The notes: a model not told the origin generated them from the letters alone. Numbered from the stretch's first letter, positions 26,830 through 35,796 are shown. The stretch is 64,000 nucleotides of DNA from an uncultured Roseicyclus sp. (GCA_947491935.1 CANLLF010000001.1:434001-498000), one strand, 5' to 3'. Numbers and translations are program-made.

Positions 26830-27849
26830 TTAGTTGAGGACGTTTTCGTTCCAGCGCTCCAGCCACGCATCGCGATTTGCGATGATGTCCGCGGGCGCAA
26901 TCATGTTGAGCGAGTTGATGAGATCGGCGCCGTAGGTCAGCGGCTCGGCCACCTCGGGGGCCAGATCCACCCGCATGTTCGCGGGGCTGTCGAGCCCGGC
27001 TTCGGCCACGCGCGTCTGCACCTCGGTCGACAGCCAGTAATCGATGAACTGATAGGCCAGATCCTCGTTGCCATTGCCCGCCGTCATTGTGATGACGTTC
27101 ATGCCACCGGCCTGGCCTTCCTCCGGCTCGGCCCAGGCAAAGGGCAGTTCGGCGCCGACGAACCGGCTCCAGGCGAACCGCCCGGCAGGCGCGGCGATCA
27201 CCTCTTCCTGCATCATCAGCTGCGCCAGCTCCGAGGACCGGCTGTAGAAGGTCACGAAATCATCGCCATGTGCGCCGATGGCGTCGATCGTTGCCTCAAA
27301 GCCAAGATCGTCCCCACCCCGTGCGCGCTCCAACATGTAGAGTGTCAGGGGGCCCTGGGTGCCGGTGATGTTGGGCAGCGCCACGCGCCCACGCAGTTCG
27401 TCGGAGAAGAGGTCGTTCCAGCTGTCAATCTCCACAAGGTCTGAGCGGTAGACGATGGAGGTGGCGTAAAAGCCGTAGCCAAGGGCGTGGTGATTGCCGA
27501 TCGGATCCTGGGCGGAGGGGTAGAGATCGTCGTAGCTGCTGATGCGGCTCACATCGAGCGGCTGCAAGAGGCCCTGTTCGGCCAGTTGCAGGGCGTCTTG
27601 CGTCGACATCACGGCCACGTCGATCAACGGATCGGCGGCGTTCACCTCGATCTTGGCCATCCGCTCGACGCTGTTGCCGGTCTCGATCACAACCTCGCAG
27701 CCGCAGACCTCCTCGAACGGGGTGAAAATCGCCTCCGACATCGCATCAACGCCGAACGCATAAACGGAGATGGTGAGTGTCTCGTCCTGCGCGCTTGCAA
27801 CGCCCGCGATCAGGCTGCAGGCCGCAGCCACGGCAAGTGTGTTCTTCAT
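26830..27849 (-). CDS. ABC transporter periplasmic binding protein (PotD/PotF-like)
   Basis: A 339-residue SBP_bac_8-like protein. The signal peptide MKNTLAVAAACSLIAGVASAQ is followed by ETLTISVYAFGVDAMSEAIFTPFEE, CEVVIETGNSVERMAKIE and later GLDSPANMRVDLAPEVAEPL. A cysteine pair (VCGCEV) is unusual and could make a disulfide or labile site. Its ATG overlaps the lacI stop (ATGA). The ligand is unknown; the divergent deaminase-like amidohydrolase suggests an amine- or N-heterocycle-containing compound. Confidence 0.9.
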   Translation of the reverse strand: MKNTLAVAAACSLIAGVASAQDETLTISVYAFGVDAMSEAIFTPFEEVCGCEVVIETGNSVERMAKIEVNAADPLIDVAVMSTQDALQLAEQGLLQPLDVSRISSYDDLYPSAQDPIGNHHALGYGFYATSIVYRSDLVEIDSWNDLFSDELRGRVALPNITGTQGPLTLYMLERARGGDDLGFEATIDAIGAHGDDFVTFYSRSSELAQLMMQEEVIAAPAGRFAWSRFVGAELPFAWAEPEEGQAGGMNVITMTAGNGNEDLAYQFIDYWLSTEVQTRVAEAGLDSPANMRVDLAPEVAEPLTYGADLINSLNMIAPADIIANRDAWLERWNENVLN

Positions 27850-28829
27850 GGGGAAGTCCTCCGATGTTGGGTGGCAGTCTGTGGCGCGGGGCCGGTCGAG
27901 TCCCGCAGCCGAAGTGTCATATCCACCACGCTGGGTGCGGGTGGGTCTTGGTCATCCCGTATCGCGGCATCGAGATAGGCGATGGCGCGTTTGGCAAGCT
28001 CAGCGGTGTCCGGAACAATTGTCGAAAGCGTCGGCCGGACGGCCGTGGACAGCGGCAGGTTGTCGAACCCGATCACGCTCAGATCGTCGGGGCATCGCAG
28101 GCCGCTTTGGCTGGCCTCGGTCACAACGCGCAGCGCCAGAAGGTCGGAGACGGTCAGCACGGCGGTGACGCCTGTGGCATGCAGATCGGCCAGATCGGGG
28201 AAGTGATCCCCGGTCCATTGCACCTGAAACTCGGCCTGGCCCTCAAGGGCCTCGGCCATGCCTTCGATCCGGTCGATCTGCACCGGTGAGTGGCTGTCAT
28301 CCCCCAGAAGCAGGATCGAGCGATGGCCCAATTGCAGGATCGCCTGCGCCGCAAGCTTCCCGCCCTGCCGATGATTGGCGGCAACCGCAAAGCGCGGATC
28401 GCTGGCAATGCTGATGGTCGCCATGGGAACCGGCGGCACCTGGGGCCGTGTGCCGCGCCGGGGGATCATGATGATGCCATCCACACCGCGTTTGATCAGT
28501 TGTCTGATGGCATTGTCCTGCCCGGCTTCCGTGCCGCGGCCATTGGCGATCAGGATGCCATACCCCCGCGCATCGGCCTCGATCTCCAGCCCCTGGGCGA
28601 AATCGGGAAAGACCGGATGCGTGATATCCGGCATCACCAGCCCCAGAATCCCGCTGCGTCCGGTTTTCAGGGCCCGCCCCGCCGCGCTCGGCGTGTAACC
28701 CAACTGCGCGGCGCGCTCCGTGACCAGATCCACAACATCCTGCGACACACGCCCCTTGCCGGTCAGCGCGTTGGAGACCGTTGCAACCGACACTCCAAGC
28801 TCGCGTGCGATTTGCTTTTGACTGGGCAA
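27846..28829 (-). CDS. LacI-family transcriptional regulator
   Basis: A 327-residue LacI/GalR protein. The N-terminal HTH is complete (KQIARELGVSVATVSNALTGKGRVSQ, then the hinge helix SAAGRALKTGRSG), followed by a periplasmic-binding-like effector domain (ILGLVMPDITHPVFPDFAQGLE). First gene of the operon, translationally coupled to the binding protein, so the regulator is made with the importer it controls. The operator is probably 28847-28862. Confidence 0.93.
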   Translation of the reverse strand: MPSQKQIARELGVSVATVSNALTGKGRVSQDVVDLVTERAAQLGYTPSAAGRALKTGRSGILGLVMPDITHPVFPDFAQGLEIEADARGYGILIANGRGTEAGQDNAIRQLIKRGVDGIIMIPRRGTRPQVPPVPMATISIASDPRFAVAANHRQGGKLAAQAILQLGHRSILLLGDDSHSPVQIDRIEGMAEALEGQAEFQVQWTGDHFPDLADLHATGVTAVLTVSDLLALRVVTEASQSGLRCPDDLSVIGFDNLPLSTAVRPTLSTIVPDTAELAKRAIAYLDAAIRDDQDPPAPSVVDMTLRLRDSTGPAPQTATQHRRTSP

Positions 28830-28846
28830 CAGGGTTTCCTTGTGAT

Positions 28847-28862
28847 GATTAAACGATTAATC
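28847..28862. promoter_or_regulatory. candidate LacI-type operator GATTAA-ACGA-TTAATC
   Basis: A perfect 6-bp inverted repeat with a 4-nt AT/CG centre lies 18 nt upstream of lacI and 88 nt upstream of the divergent amidohydrolase. The central CG flanked by symmetric AT-rich arms is typical of LacI-family operators. Binding is inference. Confidence 0.65.
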
Positions 28863-28949
28863 AAGGATTGCGATCCGTTGTCAAGGGCGTTGCCGTGTGG
28901 TCGGAATTGGCGTCCGACCGATTGGGCCGGCGCGACATGGAAGAGGGAG

Positions 28950-30302
28950 ATGACCTTGCGCACACTCATTCAGAATGCCCGCATCCTCACGATGAATGCG
29001 ACCTTTGATGAGCATCTGTCGGGCTGGCTCCTGATCGAGGGTGACAGCATCGCGGCCCTTGGTGAGGGCCCCGCGCCGGCCGATCTTGGCGAGATTGACG
29101 ACGCCATCGACGCGAATGGTGATCTGATCATGCCCGGCATGGTCAACACCCATTGCCATATGTCGATGACGGTGTTTCGCGGCCTTGGCGAGGATGTGGA
29201 TGACCGGCTCTTCCGCTACATCCTGCCGCTTGAGCGTGAAGCGGTGACGCCCGAGATCGTGCGCAAGGGCGCCCGGCTGGCCGCGGTTGAGATGCTTCTG
29301 GGCGGCGTCTCCGCCGTGGCGGATATGTATTATCATGAGCAGGAGGTCGGCCGCGTCATCGACGCGTCGGGCATGCGGGGGATTGTCGGCCAATCGCTCG
29401 GCGATTTTGACGCGCCCGATCACAAGCATTTCGATGAGGGTTTCGCCTTGGTTGATGCCCTGCGCGAGGAATTTCACGGCAACCCGCGCGTGACCGCCTC
29501 CATCGCGCCGCACGCGCCCTATTCCACCGGCCCCAAGATCATGGAACGGGTGGCGGAGTATCGGGCCGATCACCCCGACGTGGTTGTTCAGATGCATCTG
29601 GCCGAGATGAAATCCGAAATGGACTGGTGCGCCCGGCATCACGGTTTCAGGCCGGTGGAGCTGGCCGACCGCTCCGGCCTGCTCGCCCCCGGTGCGATCA
29701 TGGCCCATTGCCTGGAAATCATCCCCGATGAGGTCGCCATCCTCGCCGAGCGCGGCATTGGCGTCGCCCATAACGCGCGCTCCAACGCAAAGGCCGGGCG
29801 CGGCATTGCGCCCGTGGAGGCGATGCGCGCGGCGGGCATTCCGGTGGGCCTTGCCACGGACGGCCCGATGAGTGGCAACACGCTCGATATCCTGTCCCAG
29901 GCCGCCCCCGCCTCGATGTTTGCCAAGCTTCTTGGCGGCAGTCGGGGCTGCCTGCCCGCCCGCGACGTGGTGCAGATGGCCACGATTGACGGCGCGCAGG
30001 TGTTGGGACTGGATCGCAAAATCGGCTCTATCGAAGCGGGCAAGAAAGCCGACCTTATCCGGCTTTGTCTGGATGATCCGCGCCTGACACCGATCTACGA
30101 CATCTATTCCGCGCTCGTATTCTCCGCCATGCCGAGCGATGTGCGCGACGTCATAGTGAACGGCACATGGGTCGTGAAGGAGCGCAATGTGCTGACGCTG
30201 GATCAAGCCAAGGCCATCCGCGATGTGAATCAGATCGCCAAAAGGTTTGGCAAACTGACAAAACAGATCGACGGCGCGCTGACGCGAGCATCTACCAATT
30301 GA
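28950..30302 (+). CDS. amidohydrolase, MtaD/TRZ-ATZ deaminase family
   Basis: A 450-residue TIM-barrel metal hydrolase. Metal ligands are visible: HxH in MVNTHCHMSMT (about H68 and H70), His in VQMHLAEMKSEMDW, His in IMAHCLEI, and Asp in GLATDGPMSGNTLD. The C-terminal GSIEAGKKADLIRL is standard. Relatives deaminate S-adenosylhomocysteine, methylthioadenosine, guanine or s-triazines. The start at 28950 is supported by homology-like onset (LIQNARILTMN) and a GAGGGAG stretch; spacing is tight, and TTG at 28956 is an alternative. A longer upstream frame runs antisense through lacI and is not real coding. Divergent from the LacI-ABC operon. Confidence 0.9.
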   Translation: MTLRTLIQNARILTMNATFDEHLSGWLLIEGDSIAALGEGPAPADLGEIDDAIDANGDLIMPGMVNTHCHMSMTVFRGLGEDVDDRLFRYILPLEREAVTPEIVRKGARLAAVEMLLGGVSAVADMYYHEQEVGRVIDASGMRGIVGQSLGDFDAPDHKHFDEGFALVDALREEFHGNPRVTASIAPHAPYSTGPKIMERVAEYRADHPDVVVQMHLAEMKSEMDWCARHHGFRPVELADRSGLLAPGAIMAHCLEIIPDEVAILAERGIGVAHNARSNAKAGRGIAPVEAMRAAGIPVGLATDGPMSGNTLDILSQAAPASMFAKLLGGSRGCLPARDVVQMATIDGAQVLGLDRKIGSIEAGKKADLIRLCLDDPRLTPIYDIYSALVFSAMPSDVRDVIVNGTWVVKERNVLTLDQAKAIRDVNQIAKRFGKLTKQIDGALTRASTN

Positions 30303-30704
30303 CCCGAATTCAGGGCGCACGCCGCTCTGAACGCTCACAGCATACGCGCCCTTCCACGCGCACTCGACCTTTTTGGCAAACGCATCAGCTAGTTCGATCA
30401 GCCCGTCTATCGAGCAGTATACGCCGACCTTGTGCCTGCCGCCGCCACATCCAACTACACGTCGGGATCTGGTGCTTGATGATTTGCCGGCCGCAGGTGA
30501 ATTCTTCGGGCGGGTCGGCGCAGTATCGTGCCGCCAGACCGACGTCGATCAGGGAGGCCCATGGCACGACCTCGCACCCACCCACAGGCTTCGTTTCGCG
30601 GATACGTGCCACGATCTTGCGCGGTGGGAGCGGGCATCGGCGATGGCGGCGATCTATTCCTCCAGAGTGCAGGAGATGGAGACGGCGCCAATGCCGAACT
30701 TCAT
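30303..30704 (-). pseudogene. probable decayed gene downstream of the aldolase
   Basis: An ATG at 30704 overlaps the aldolase stop (TGATG), the arrangement of a coupled gene, but the frame (MKFGIGAVSISCTLEE) meets a stop after 16 codons. Protein-like text continues in other minus-strand frames: VARIRETKPVGGCEVVPWAS around 30600-30540 and KVGVYCSIDGLIELADAFAK around 30420-30370. This looks like one gene broken by a nonsense change and at least two frameshifts. I do not recognise the family. Sequencing errors or coincidence remain possible. Confidence 0.4.
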
Positions 30705-31477
30705 CAATCGTCCTCGTGGAACGTGTCGCGCAGGGCGGCGACGCTGTCGGCCAACAGCACCAGATCCACGCCGACCGCCGTCACGATCGAGCCCATGGCG
30801 ATGTAGCGCTTTGCATCGTCAGGGTTCAGCGCCATGATCCCGGCGGGCACGTGCAGCCGGTTTAGCGTCTCGAATGCCGCTTCGATGGCCGCGACGACAT
30901 CGGGATGGTTCATCTGCCCCCGTAAACCCATGCTAGCGCTGAGGTCAGCGGGGCCGATGAATACACCGTCAACGCCGTCGGTTGTCGCGATCGCCTCCAA
31001 CTGCTCAAGCGCGTCAACGGTTTCAACCTGCACGATCAGGCACAACTCCTCCTCCGCGCGGTTGAAGTAATCCACAACCTGCCCATAGCGCGTGGCACGC
31101 GTCATTCCTGCCATGCCCCGGATGCCGTTAGGGCCATAACGCATGGCGCACACGGCAGCTTCGGCCTCGGCCGCGGACCGGATGTAGGGCACCAGCAGCG
31201 TCTGCGCGCCCATATCCAGAAGACGTTTGAACAAGATAGGATCATTCCCGGCGGGCCGCACGATGGCCGAGACGTCGGGCATCTGGCCGATCGCCTGGAG
31301 CGCGGGCAGCACTTCAACGGTCTCGACGGCCGCATGTTCGCAATCGATCAGGACCCAATCGAACCGGGCCCCTCCAAGCAGTTCAGGCACGGTGTTGCCG
31401 CCGATCGTATTCCATAAGCCGATCTGGCTGCGCCCCCGAAGAAGGGCGGCTTTGAACCGGTTCTTTGGCATGTCCAT
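30704..31477 (-). CDS. HpcH/HpaI-type aldolase
   Basis: A 257-residue class II pyruvate aldolase of the HpcH/HpaI (2,4-dihydroxyhept-2-ene-1,7-dioate aldolase) family. Seen: GLWNTIGGNTVPELLGG, FDWVLIDCEHAAVE with the active-site acidic and His residues, VQVETVDALEQLEAI (metal-binding Glu) and VDGVFIGPADLSASMG (metal-binding Asp). It splits a 4-hydroxy-2-oxo acid to pyruvate (or an analogue) and an aldehyde. The start at 31477 has GGAGG 8 nt upstream. It lies 23 nt after dctM of the TRAP importer, so the imported compound is probably a sugar acid or related hydroxy acid. Confidence 0.92.
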   Translation of the reverse strand: MDMPKNRFKAALLRGRSQIGLWNTIGGNTVPELLGGARFDWVLIDCEHAAVETVEVLPALQAIGQMPDVSAIVRPAGNDPILFKRLLDMGAQTLLVPYIRSAAEAEAAVCAMRYGPNGIRGMAGMTRATRYGQVVDYFNRAEEELCLIVQVETVDALEQLEAIATTDGVDGVFIGPADLSASMGLRGQMNHPDVVAAIEAAFETLNRLHVPAGIMALNPDDAKRYIAMGSIVTAVGVDLVLLADSVAALRDTFHEDD

Positions 31478-31500
31478 GGGGGGAGCCTCCATTGAAAGTG

Positions 31501-32796
31501 TCAGCCGCCGTAGCCGAAACGACCGGGCAGCCAGAGGACAAGGTCAGGCAGGAAGACAAGCAGCAAAAGCGCGCAAATCAGGACGGCGAGGAAGGCCCAG
31601 ACCTCGGATATGATCTCGCGCAGCGGGATGCCGGTGACGGCATTGATGACGAACAGAAGGATACCATAGGGCGGCGTGATCAGGCCGATCATGGAGTTGA
31701 CCACGACCAATACGCCGAAATGTACGAGGTCGATGCCAAGCTCACGACAGGCGGGGATGAAGAGCGGCACGATGACGAGGATGATCGTGGTGGCGTCCAG
31801 CACGCAGCCCAAAAGCAGGACCAACAGCATCACCAGCAGCAGAAACAGCGTCGGGCTCATGTCGATGCCGACCAGCGCGTCGGCCACCATGCCGGGGATG
31901 TTTTCGGACACGACGATGAAGTTCAGGATCAGCGCGCCACCGATCACGACACCCACAGCCGCCGATGCGCGGGCGCTTTCGACGAAGATCTCGTAGAGGC
32001 CCCGCAGGCTGAGCGCGCGGTAGAAGAGGCCCGCGAGCAACAGCGCGTAGAGGGCCGCAATGGCCGCGGCCTCGGTCGGCGTCGTGACGCCGCCATAGAT
32101 GCCGTAGAGCAGGATCACCGGCATCAGCAGCGCCGGGAAAGCATTGGCGGTTTTCTTCGGTAGCTCGCGCAACGGCACGGGTTCTTCCAGCGCGAAGCCA
32201 CGTTTGTTGGCGATGTAGCTGTTCATCGCCATCAGAACAGCGCCCATGATGAGGCCGGGAATGATGCCCGCCAGAAACAACGCACCGATGGACGATTGCG
32301 AGACCAGCGCATAGAGAACCATGGGGATGGATGGCGGAATGATCGGGCCAATCGTGGCAGAGGCCGCCGTAATCGCGGCCGCATATCCGCGCCCGTAACG
32401 GCCATCCTTGGTCATCATTTCGATGATGATTTTGCCGATGCCCGCCGCATCCGCGACCGCCGAGCCAGACATGCCCGAGAAGATCAGCGAGGCAACCACA
32501 TTCACATGCCCGAGCCCGCCCCTGAAACGGCCTACCGCCGCAACGCAGAACCCCAACAATCGGTCCGAGATCGTGCCAGCGTTCATGATATTGGCGGCCA
32601 CGATGAAGAGTGGGACGGCCAGCAAAACGAAACTGCGATAAAGCCCCTGGATGATCTTTTCCCCGGCCAGCGCGAGGTCCATCCCACCGAGCCCGAGGTA
32701 GACCAATGCCGCCAGGATGATCGAATAACCGATGGGTGTGCCGATGCCCGCGAGAAAGAACAGGGTGGCGATGCAGGCCAGAACCTCGAAACTCAT
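31501..32796 (-). CDS. dctM: TRAP transporter large permease (DctM type)
   Basis: A 431-residue permease with DctM motifs VPLFIVAANIMNAGTISDRLL, GMSGSAVADAAGIGKI, IGPIIPPSIPMVLYAL and MIGLITPPYGILLFVI. It overlaps dctQ by ATGA. Second, independent TRAP system of the window. Confidence 0.95.
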   Translation of the reverse strand: MSFEVLACIATLFFLAGIGTPIGYSIILAALVYLGLGGMDLALAGEKIIQGLYRSFVLLAVPLFIVAANIMNAGTISDRLLGFCVAAVGRFRGGLGHVNVVASLIFSGMSGSAVADAAGIGKIIIEMMTKDGRYGRGYAAAITAASATIGPIIPPSIPMVLYALVSQSSIGALFLAGIIPGLIMGAVLMAMNSYIANKRGFALEEPVPLRELPKKTANAFPALLMPVILLYGIYGGVTTPTEAAAIAALYALLLAGLFYRALSLRGLYEIFVESARASAAVGVVIGGALILNFIVVSENIPGMVADALVGIDMSPTLFLLLVMLLVLLLGCVLDATTIILVIVPLFIPACRELGIDLVHFGVLVVVNSMIGLITPPYGILLFVINAVTGIPLREIISEVWAFLAVLICALLLLVFLPDLVLWLPGRFGYGG

Positions 32797-33404
32797 GTCG
32801 CGTCTTGGCCGTGGCGGATAGCGGGCGGGTCCGGGTCATGGTCGATCAGGTGGTGATCGTCGGGCGGGCCGTTTCGGATCGTGGCGATGAACCGCCAGCC
32901 GTAGCGCACGACAAGCGCGCCGAGGAACACCATGTAAATGATGAAGATCCATTTCAGTCGGATCCGGTCGCCGGTAAATGGGTTTTCCACGGTCGATGTG
33001 CGGCGCATCCGCATGAAATCAACGTAGTCCCACGTGGGCAGAAACGAGATCGCCATTCCGACGACAATGGCGCCTGCGGCGAGCAGCGCCATGATGCGGC
33101 GCGGGCCGGGCGGTGCGGCGAGGTAAAAGATGTCGAAGGTCACATGGTCCTTCTCGCGCACGTTGAAGGCACAACCGAAGAACACGATCCAGACCCACAG
33201 GATCAGGCACAGCTCCAGCGTCCAGCCGAGCGGTTCGATGCTGTCGAGCCATTCGTACCGCCCGCTCAGGCCAAGATTGTCCACGATCTGCGGCGTGTAG
33301 CGAGAGCCGACCTGCAGCAGGAACGTAAAGAACATCGCCGCAAGCATGGCCGCGGCGATGGAGTTGGTCAGGATGGAGAAGCCCGCTTTCAACGCATTGA
33401 ACAT
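32793..33404 (-). CDS. dctQ: TRAP transporter small permease (DctQ type)
   Basis: A 203-residue protein with four hydrophobic segments and the DctQ-type FFTFLLQVGSRYTPQIV and ELCLILWVWIVFFGCAFNVREKDHV. The start at 33404 is chosen for the GGAGG 6 nt upstream; an open frame extends 48 codons further but that part is basic and intergenic-like. The C-terminal tail (about 25 residues, DDHHLIDHDPDPP) is His/Asp-rich and cytoplasmic. Confidence 0.9.
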   Translation of the reverse strand: MFNALKAGFSILTNSIAAAMLAAMFFTFLLQVGSRYTPQIVDNLGLSGRYEWLDSIEPLGWTLELCLILWVWIVFFGCAFNVREKDHVTFDIFYLAAPPGPRRIMALLAAGAIVVGMAISFLPTWDYVDFMRMRRTSTVENPFTGDRIRLKWIFIIYMVFLGALVVRYGWRFIATIRNGPPDDHHLIDHDPDPPAIRHGQDAT

Positions 33405-33432
33405 CGCGGACCTCCCCCCCGTTCGTCCTTGA

Positions 33433-34443
33433 TCAGTTGCCGAGGGCGTTGATCTGTTCGAGCACGCCGTCCGGCCAGGTTTCGGCAAACTCGCTTTCAA
33501 GATAGGCCGCCTGGACCGTTTCACGGAAGGCCGCAAGGTCCGGCTCATAGAGCGTCAGGCCATTCTCTTCCAGGAACGCGCCAAGTTCAGCTTCCAACTG
33601 CAATTGCCGCTGGCGGCCAAGTTCGGCGGCATCATCGGCGGCTTGCTGGACAATCGCCTGCTGCTCCTCCGTCATGGATTGCCAAACCTCTTCCGAGATC
33701 GTGACGTAGTTGAGGTCCACGAGATGCGAGGTCAGCGCGATCTGGCATGTGACTTCATAAAAACGCGCATCCACCACGGTCGGCAACGGGTTGTCCTGCC
33801 CGTCCACCGCACCGGTCGACAGCGCGGTGTAGACCTCGCCGAATGCCATCGGTGTGGGCGATGCTCCAAGCGCCGCGCCTAGGAATTGCCACGCATCGGT
33901 GCCGGGCATTCGCAGGTTCACGCCATCCAGATCAGCGGGCGTGGTGACGGTCAGCTCGTCGGGGCACTGGCGCAGATTCACATGGCGGCGGCCCAGATAC
34001 ATGACTGACAGCAGACGCACGCCAAGCTCGTCGATTGCGATCTGCTTGAACGGATCCATCAGCGGATCGTTGAATACGGCCACCTGATGGGCCGCGTCCT
34101 GATGGACGTACCCGGCCGTGAAGATCGAAAATTCAGGGAAGAACTGCGCCAGCTCCTGCGCCGAGGAGATCGTCATCTCAAGGTTGCCGCGGCTGATCGC
34201 CTCCAGCTCGGTGCCCTGCGCGAACAGCGTCGCATTATAGGCGGGTTCGTAGCTGGCGAAATCCGATACGGCCGGGCCGAAAACTTCGGCCATCGCCACG
34301 GAACGTTGGTCCGTTTCCGAGCCGGACATCGACAAACGCAGCTGGATCGCGTGCCCATCAGCAAAGGCACCGGTGGTGCTGGCCAAGATGCCGATGGCAG
34401 CCACGGTCGACAGCGCCGCGCGGCGGGTGAGGTTGGTGATCAT
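33433..34443 (-). CDS. dctP: TRAP transporter substrate-binding protein (DctP type)
   Basis: A 336-residue receptor with a signal peptide ending at TGAFADG. Family motifs include MSGSETDQRSVAMAEVFGP, FAQGTELEAISRGNLEMTI, LDGVNLRMPGTDAWQFLG and ALSTGAVDGQDNPLPTV, where the Arg of NLRMP normally contacts the ligand carboxylate. The start at 34443 follows GGGAGG at 8 nt. Belongs to the Gfo/Idh-TRAP-aldolase locus. Confidence 0.93.
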   Translation of the reverse strand: MITNLTRRAALSTVAAIGILASTTGAFADGHAIQLRLSMSGSETDQRSVAMAEVFGPAVSDFASYEPAYNATLFAQGTELEAISRGNLEMTISSAQELAQFFPEFSIFTAGYVHQDAAHQVAVFNDPLMDPFKQIAIDELGVRLLSVMYLGRRHVNLRQCPDELTVTTPADLDGVNLRMPGTDAWQFLGAALGASPTPMAFGEVYTALSTGAVDGQDNPLPTVVDARFYEVTCQIALTSHLVDLNYVTISEEVWQSMTEEQQAIVQQAADDAAELGRQRQLQLEAELGAFLEENGLTLYEPDLAAFRETVQAAYLESEFAETWPDGVLEQINALGN

Positions 34444-34482
34444 TGTTGGTCCTCCCATAGTGAAAGATCACTTCCGTTTTTC

Positions 34483-34497
34483 CCGGCATGATGCCGG
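34483..34497 (-). promoter_or_regulatory. inverted repeat CCGGCAT-G-ATGCCGG
   Basis: A perfect 7-1-7 inverted repeat lies between the Gfo/Idh stop and dctP, 40 nt before the dctP start. The 1-nt centre is too short for an RNA hairpin loop without losing base pairs, so a protein-binding site is as likely as a terminator. Confidence 0.4.
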
Positions 34498-34527
34498 TTT
34501 CGCTTCATTTCACAATTTTTTTCTCAA

Positions 34528-34540
34528 AATATCTGATGTT
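34528..34540. promoter_or_regulatory. candidate GntR site AATATC-T-GATGTT
   Basis: It matches the AATATC-N-GATATT palindrome at 35696-35708 with one mismatch. It lies 85 nt upstream of dctP, immediately after the Gfo/Idh stop, where it could control the TRAP genes. Confidence 0.45.
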
Positions 34541-35665
34541 TCATCCCACGCGCTCCGGAACACCGAACCGCGCGATCGTGCTGATTTGAACCGGTCGCCC
34601 GGTGGCGGCGGAGGTCTGGATCGCTTCAATCACTTGCAGGGTCCGAAGGCCTTCCATCGCCGAGACCAACGGCGTTGCATCTTTCCGGATCACATCGCGG
34701 AAGTGTTTGATTTGGTTGACCAAGGGGTCAGATGCTTCAGTCTCGAGGGAAGAGAAAGACATCGGCGTCCACCAATCCCGCTGGCCCTCGGTATGCGTCC
34801 AGATCCGCAGATCCGGGATCGAGAGCGCTCCGTGCGACCCACCTATCATGAAGCAGCTTTGCGATGTCTGCGGATAAACCGGGTATTCCCGCGACGTCAT
34901 CTCCCAACTCCACGGCGCGACGATGCTATCGGACACGCTGATCGTGGCAATTGCGCCGTTTTCGAGGGTCAGAACTGCCGCGGCCACGTCTTCATTGGCA
35001 TATCCACGGGCAGATGGGCTGGCCTGCGCAAAAACCGAAGCGACCTCACCACAGAGGTGGCGGATCAGATCAATATCGTGGACGAGATTCACCGAGACCG
35101 GGCCCGCGCCCGGCTGTTTCCGCCACGGCGCGATGTCGAAATACTGGTCGGGTTTGTAAAACCAACAGGTCGCCTGGACCGCGCGGATATCGCCGATCAC
35201 ACCTGACGTGATCGCGTCATGGCTTCGCTGGATCAGCGGGTTGTGGCGGCGGTGGTGGCCGACCAGAACGGGCACATCCTTGGCGGCCGCGGCCATGACC
35301 AGATCATCTGCATCCCGAACGCTGGTCGAGATCGGCTTCTCCACCAGAACGGGGCAGCCACGGCCTATGGAAACCATGGCCTGTTCCACATGCATGTGCG
35401 TGGGTGTGGCAACGATCAGCCCGTCAATAGAATGATTGGCGAACAGGTCGTCCAATGTTGCGTGGCAGGCAATCCCCATTGCGTTAGCCTTCGCGCGACC
35501 CACGTCTGACGGCTCCACCGCGGCCACGACCTCCACGTCGGGCACCTGCAACACCGCCTCCGCGTGGCGTTGGCCGACAAGCCCGAACCCGCAAACTGCC
35601 AAGGATAGTGCCGGTGTCACGCCTTCCCTCCCAGCGTCGATCAGCGGCCCGCCGATCCCTGTCAT
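34541..35665 (-). CDS. Gfo/Idh/MocA-family oxidoreductase
   Basis: A 374-residue NAD(P)-dependent dehydrogenase. The Rossmann motif LAVCGFGLVGQRHAEAV lies at about 22-38 and the catalytic-region motif PVLVEKPISTS near 112 contains the invariant EKP. It oxidises or isomerises a sugar, inositol or related polyol. First gene of the leftward locus, 131 nt from the divergent GntR gene. The first 18 or so residues (MTGIGGPLIDAGREGVTP) precede the conserved fold, so a later start is possible. Confidence 0.9.
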   Translation of the reverse strand: MTGIGGPLIDAGREGVTPALSLAVCGFGLVGQRHAEAVLQVPDVEVVAAVEPSDVGRAKANAMGIACHATLDDLFANHSIDGLIVATPTHMHVEQAMVSIGRGCPVLVEKPISTSVRDADDLVMAAAAKDVPVLVGHHRRHNPLIQRSHDAITSGVIGDIRAVQATCWFYKPDQYFDIAPWRKQPGAGPVSVNLVHDIDLIRHLCGEVASVFAQASPSARGYANEDVAAAVLTLENGAIATISVSDSIVAPWSWEMTSREYPVYPQTSQSCFMIGGSHGALSIPDLRIWTHTEGQRDWWTPMSFSSLETEASDPLVNQIKHFRDVIRKDATPLVSAMEGLRTLQVIEAIQTSAATGRPVQISTIARFGVPERVG

Positions 35666-35695
35666 GACGCTAGCAGTCTTTTTGCGATTCGCAAT

Positions 35696-35708
35696 AATAT
35701 CAGATATT
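35696..35708. promoter_or_regulatory. candidate GntR operator AATATC-A-GATATT
   Basis: A perfect 6-1-6 palindrome in the divergent region, 30 nt upstream of the Gfo/Idh start and about 90 nt upstream of the GntR start. A related half (GGATATCAG, 35721-35729) follows, and a one-mismatch copy lies at 34528-34540. Confidence 0.6.
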
Positions 35709-35796
35709 TTTGCTATTTTCGGATATCAGCGGCAAGCTTTGCCGACATGCGCAGGTACGGTATGACGGAGCATCGACAAAATATCGGACGAAGCAC

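Noticed and set aside
28290-28949. N-terminal extension of the amidohydrolase by 220 codons
   Set aside because: This part is antisense to lacI and crosses the LacI operator; the family-type start is at 28950.
34483-34497. CCGGCAT-G-ATGCCGG as a rho-independent terminator of the Gfo/Idh gene
   Set aside because: On the minus strand no T-tract follows and the loop would be too small; kept only as an inverted repeat.
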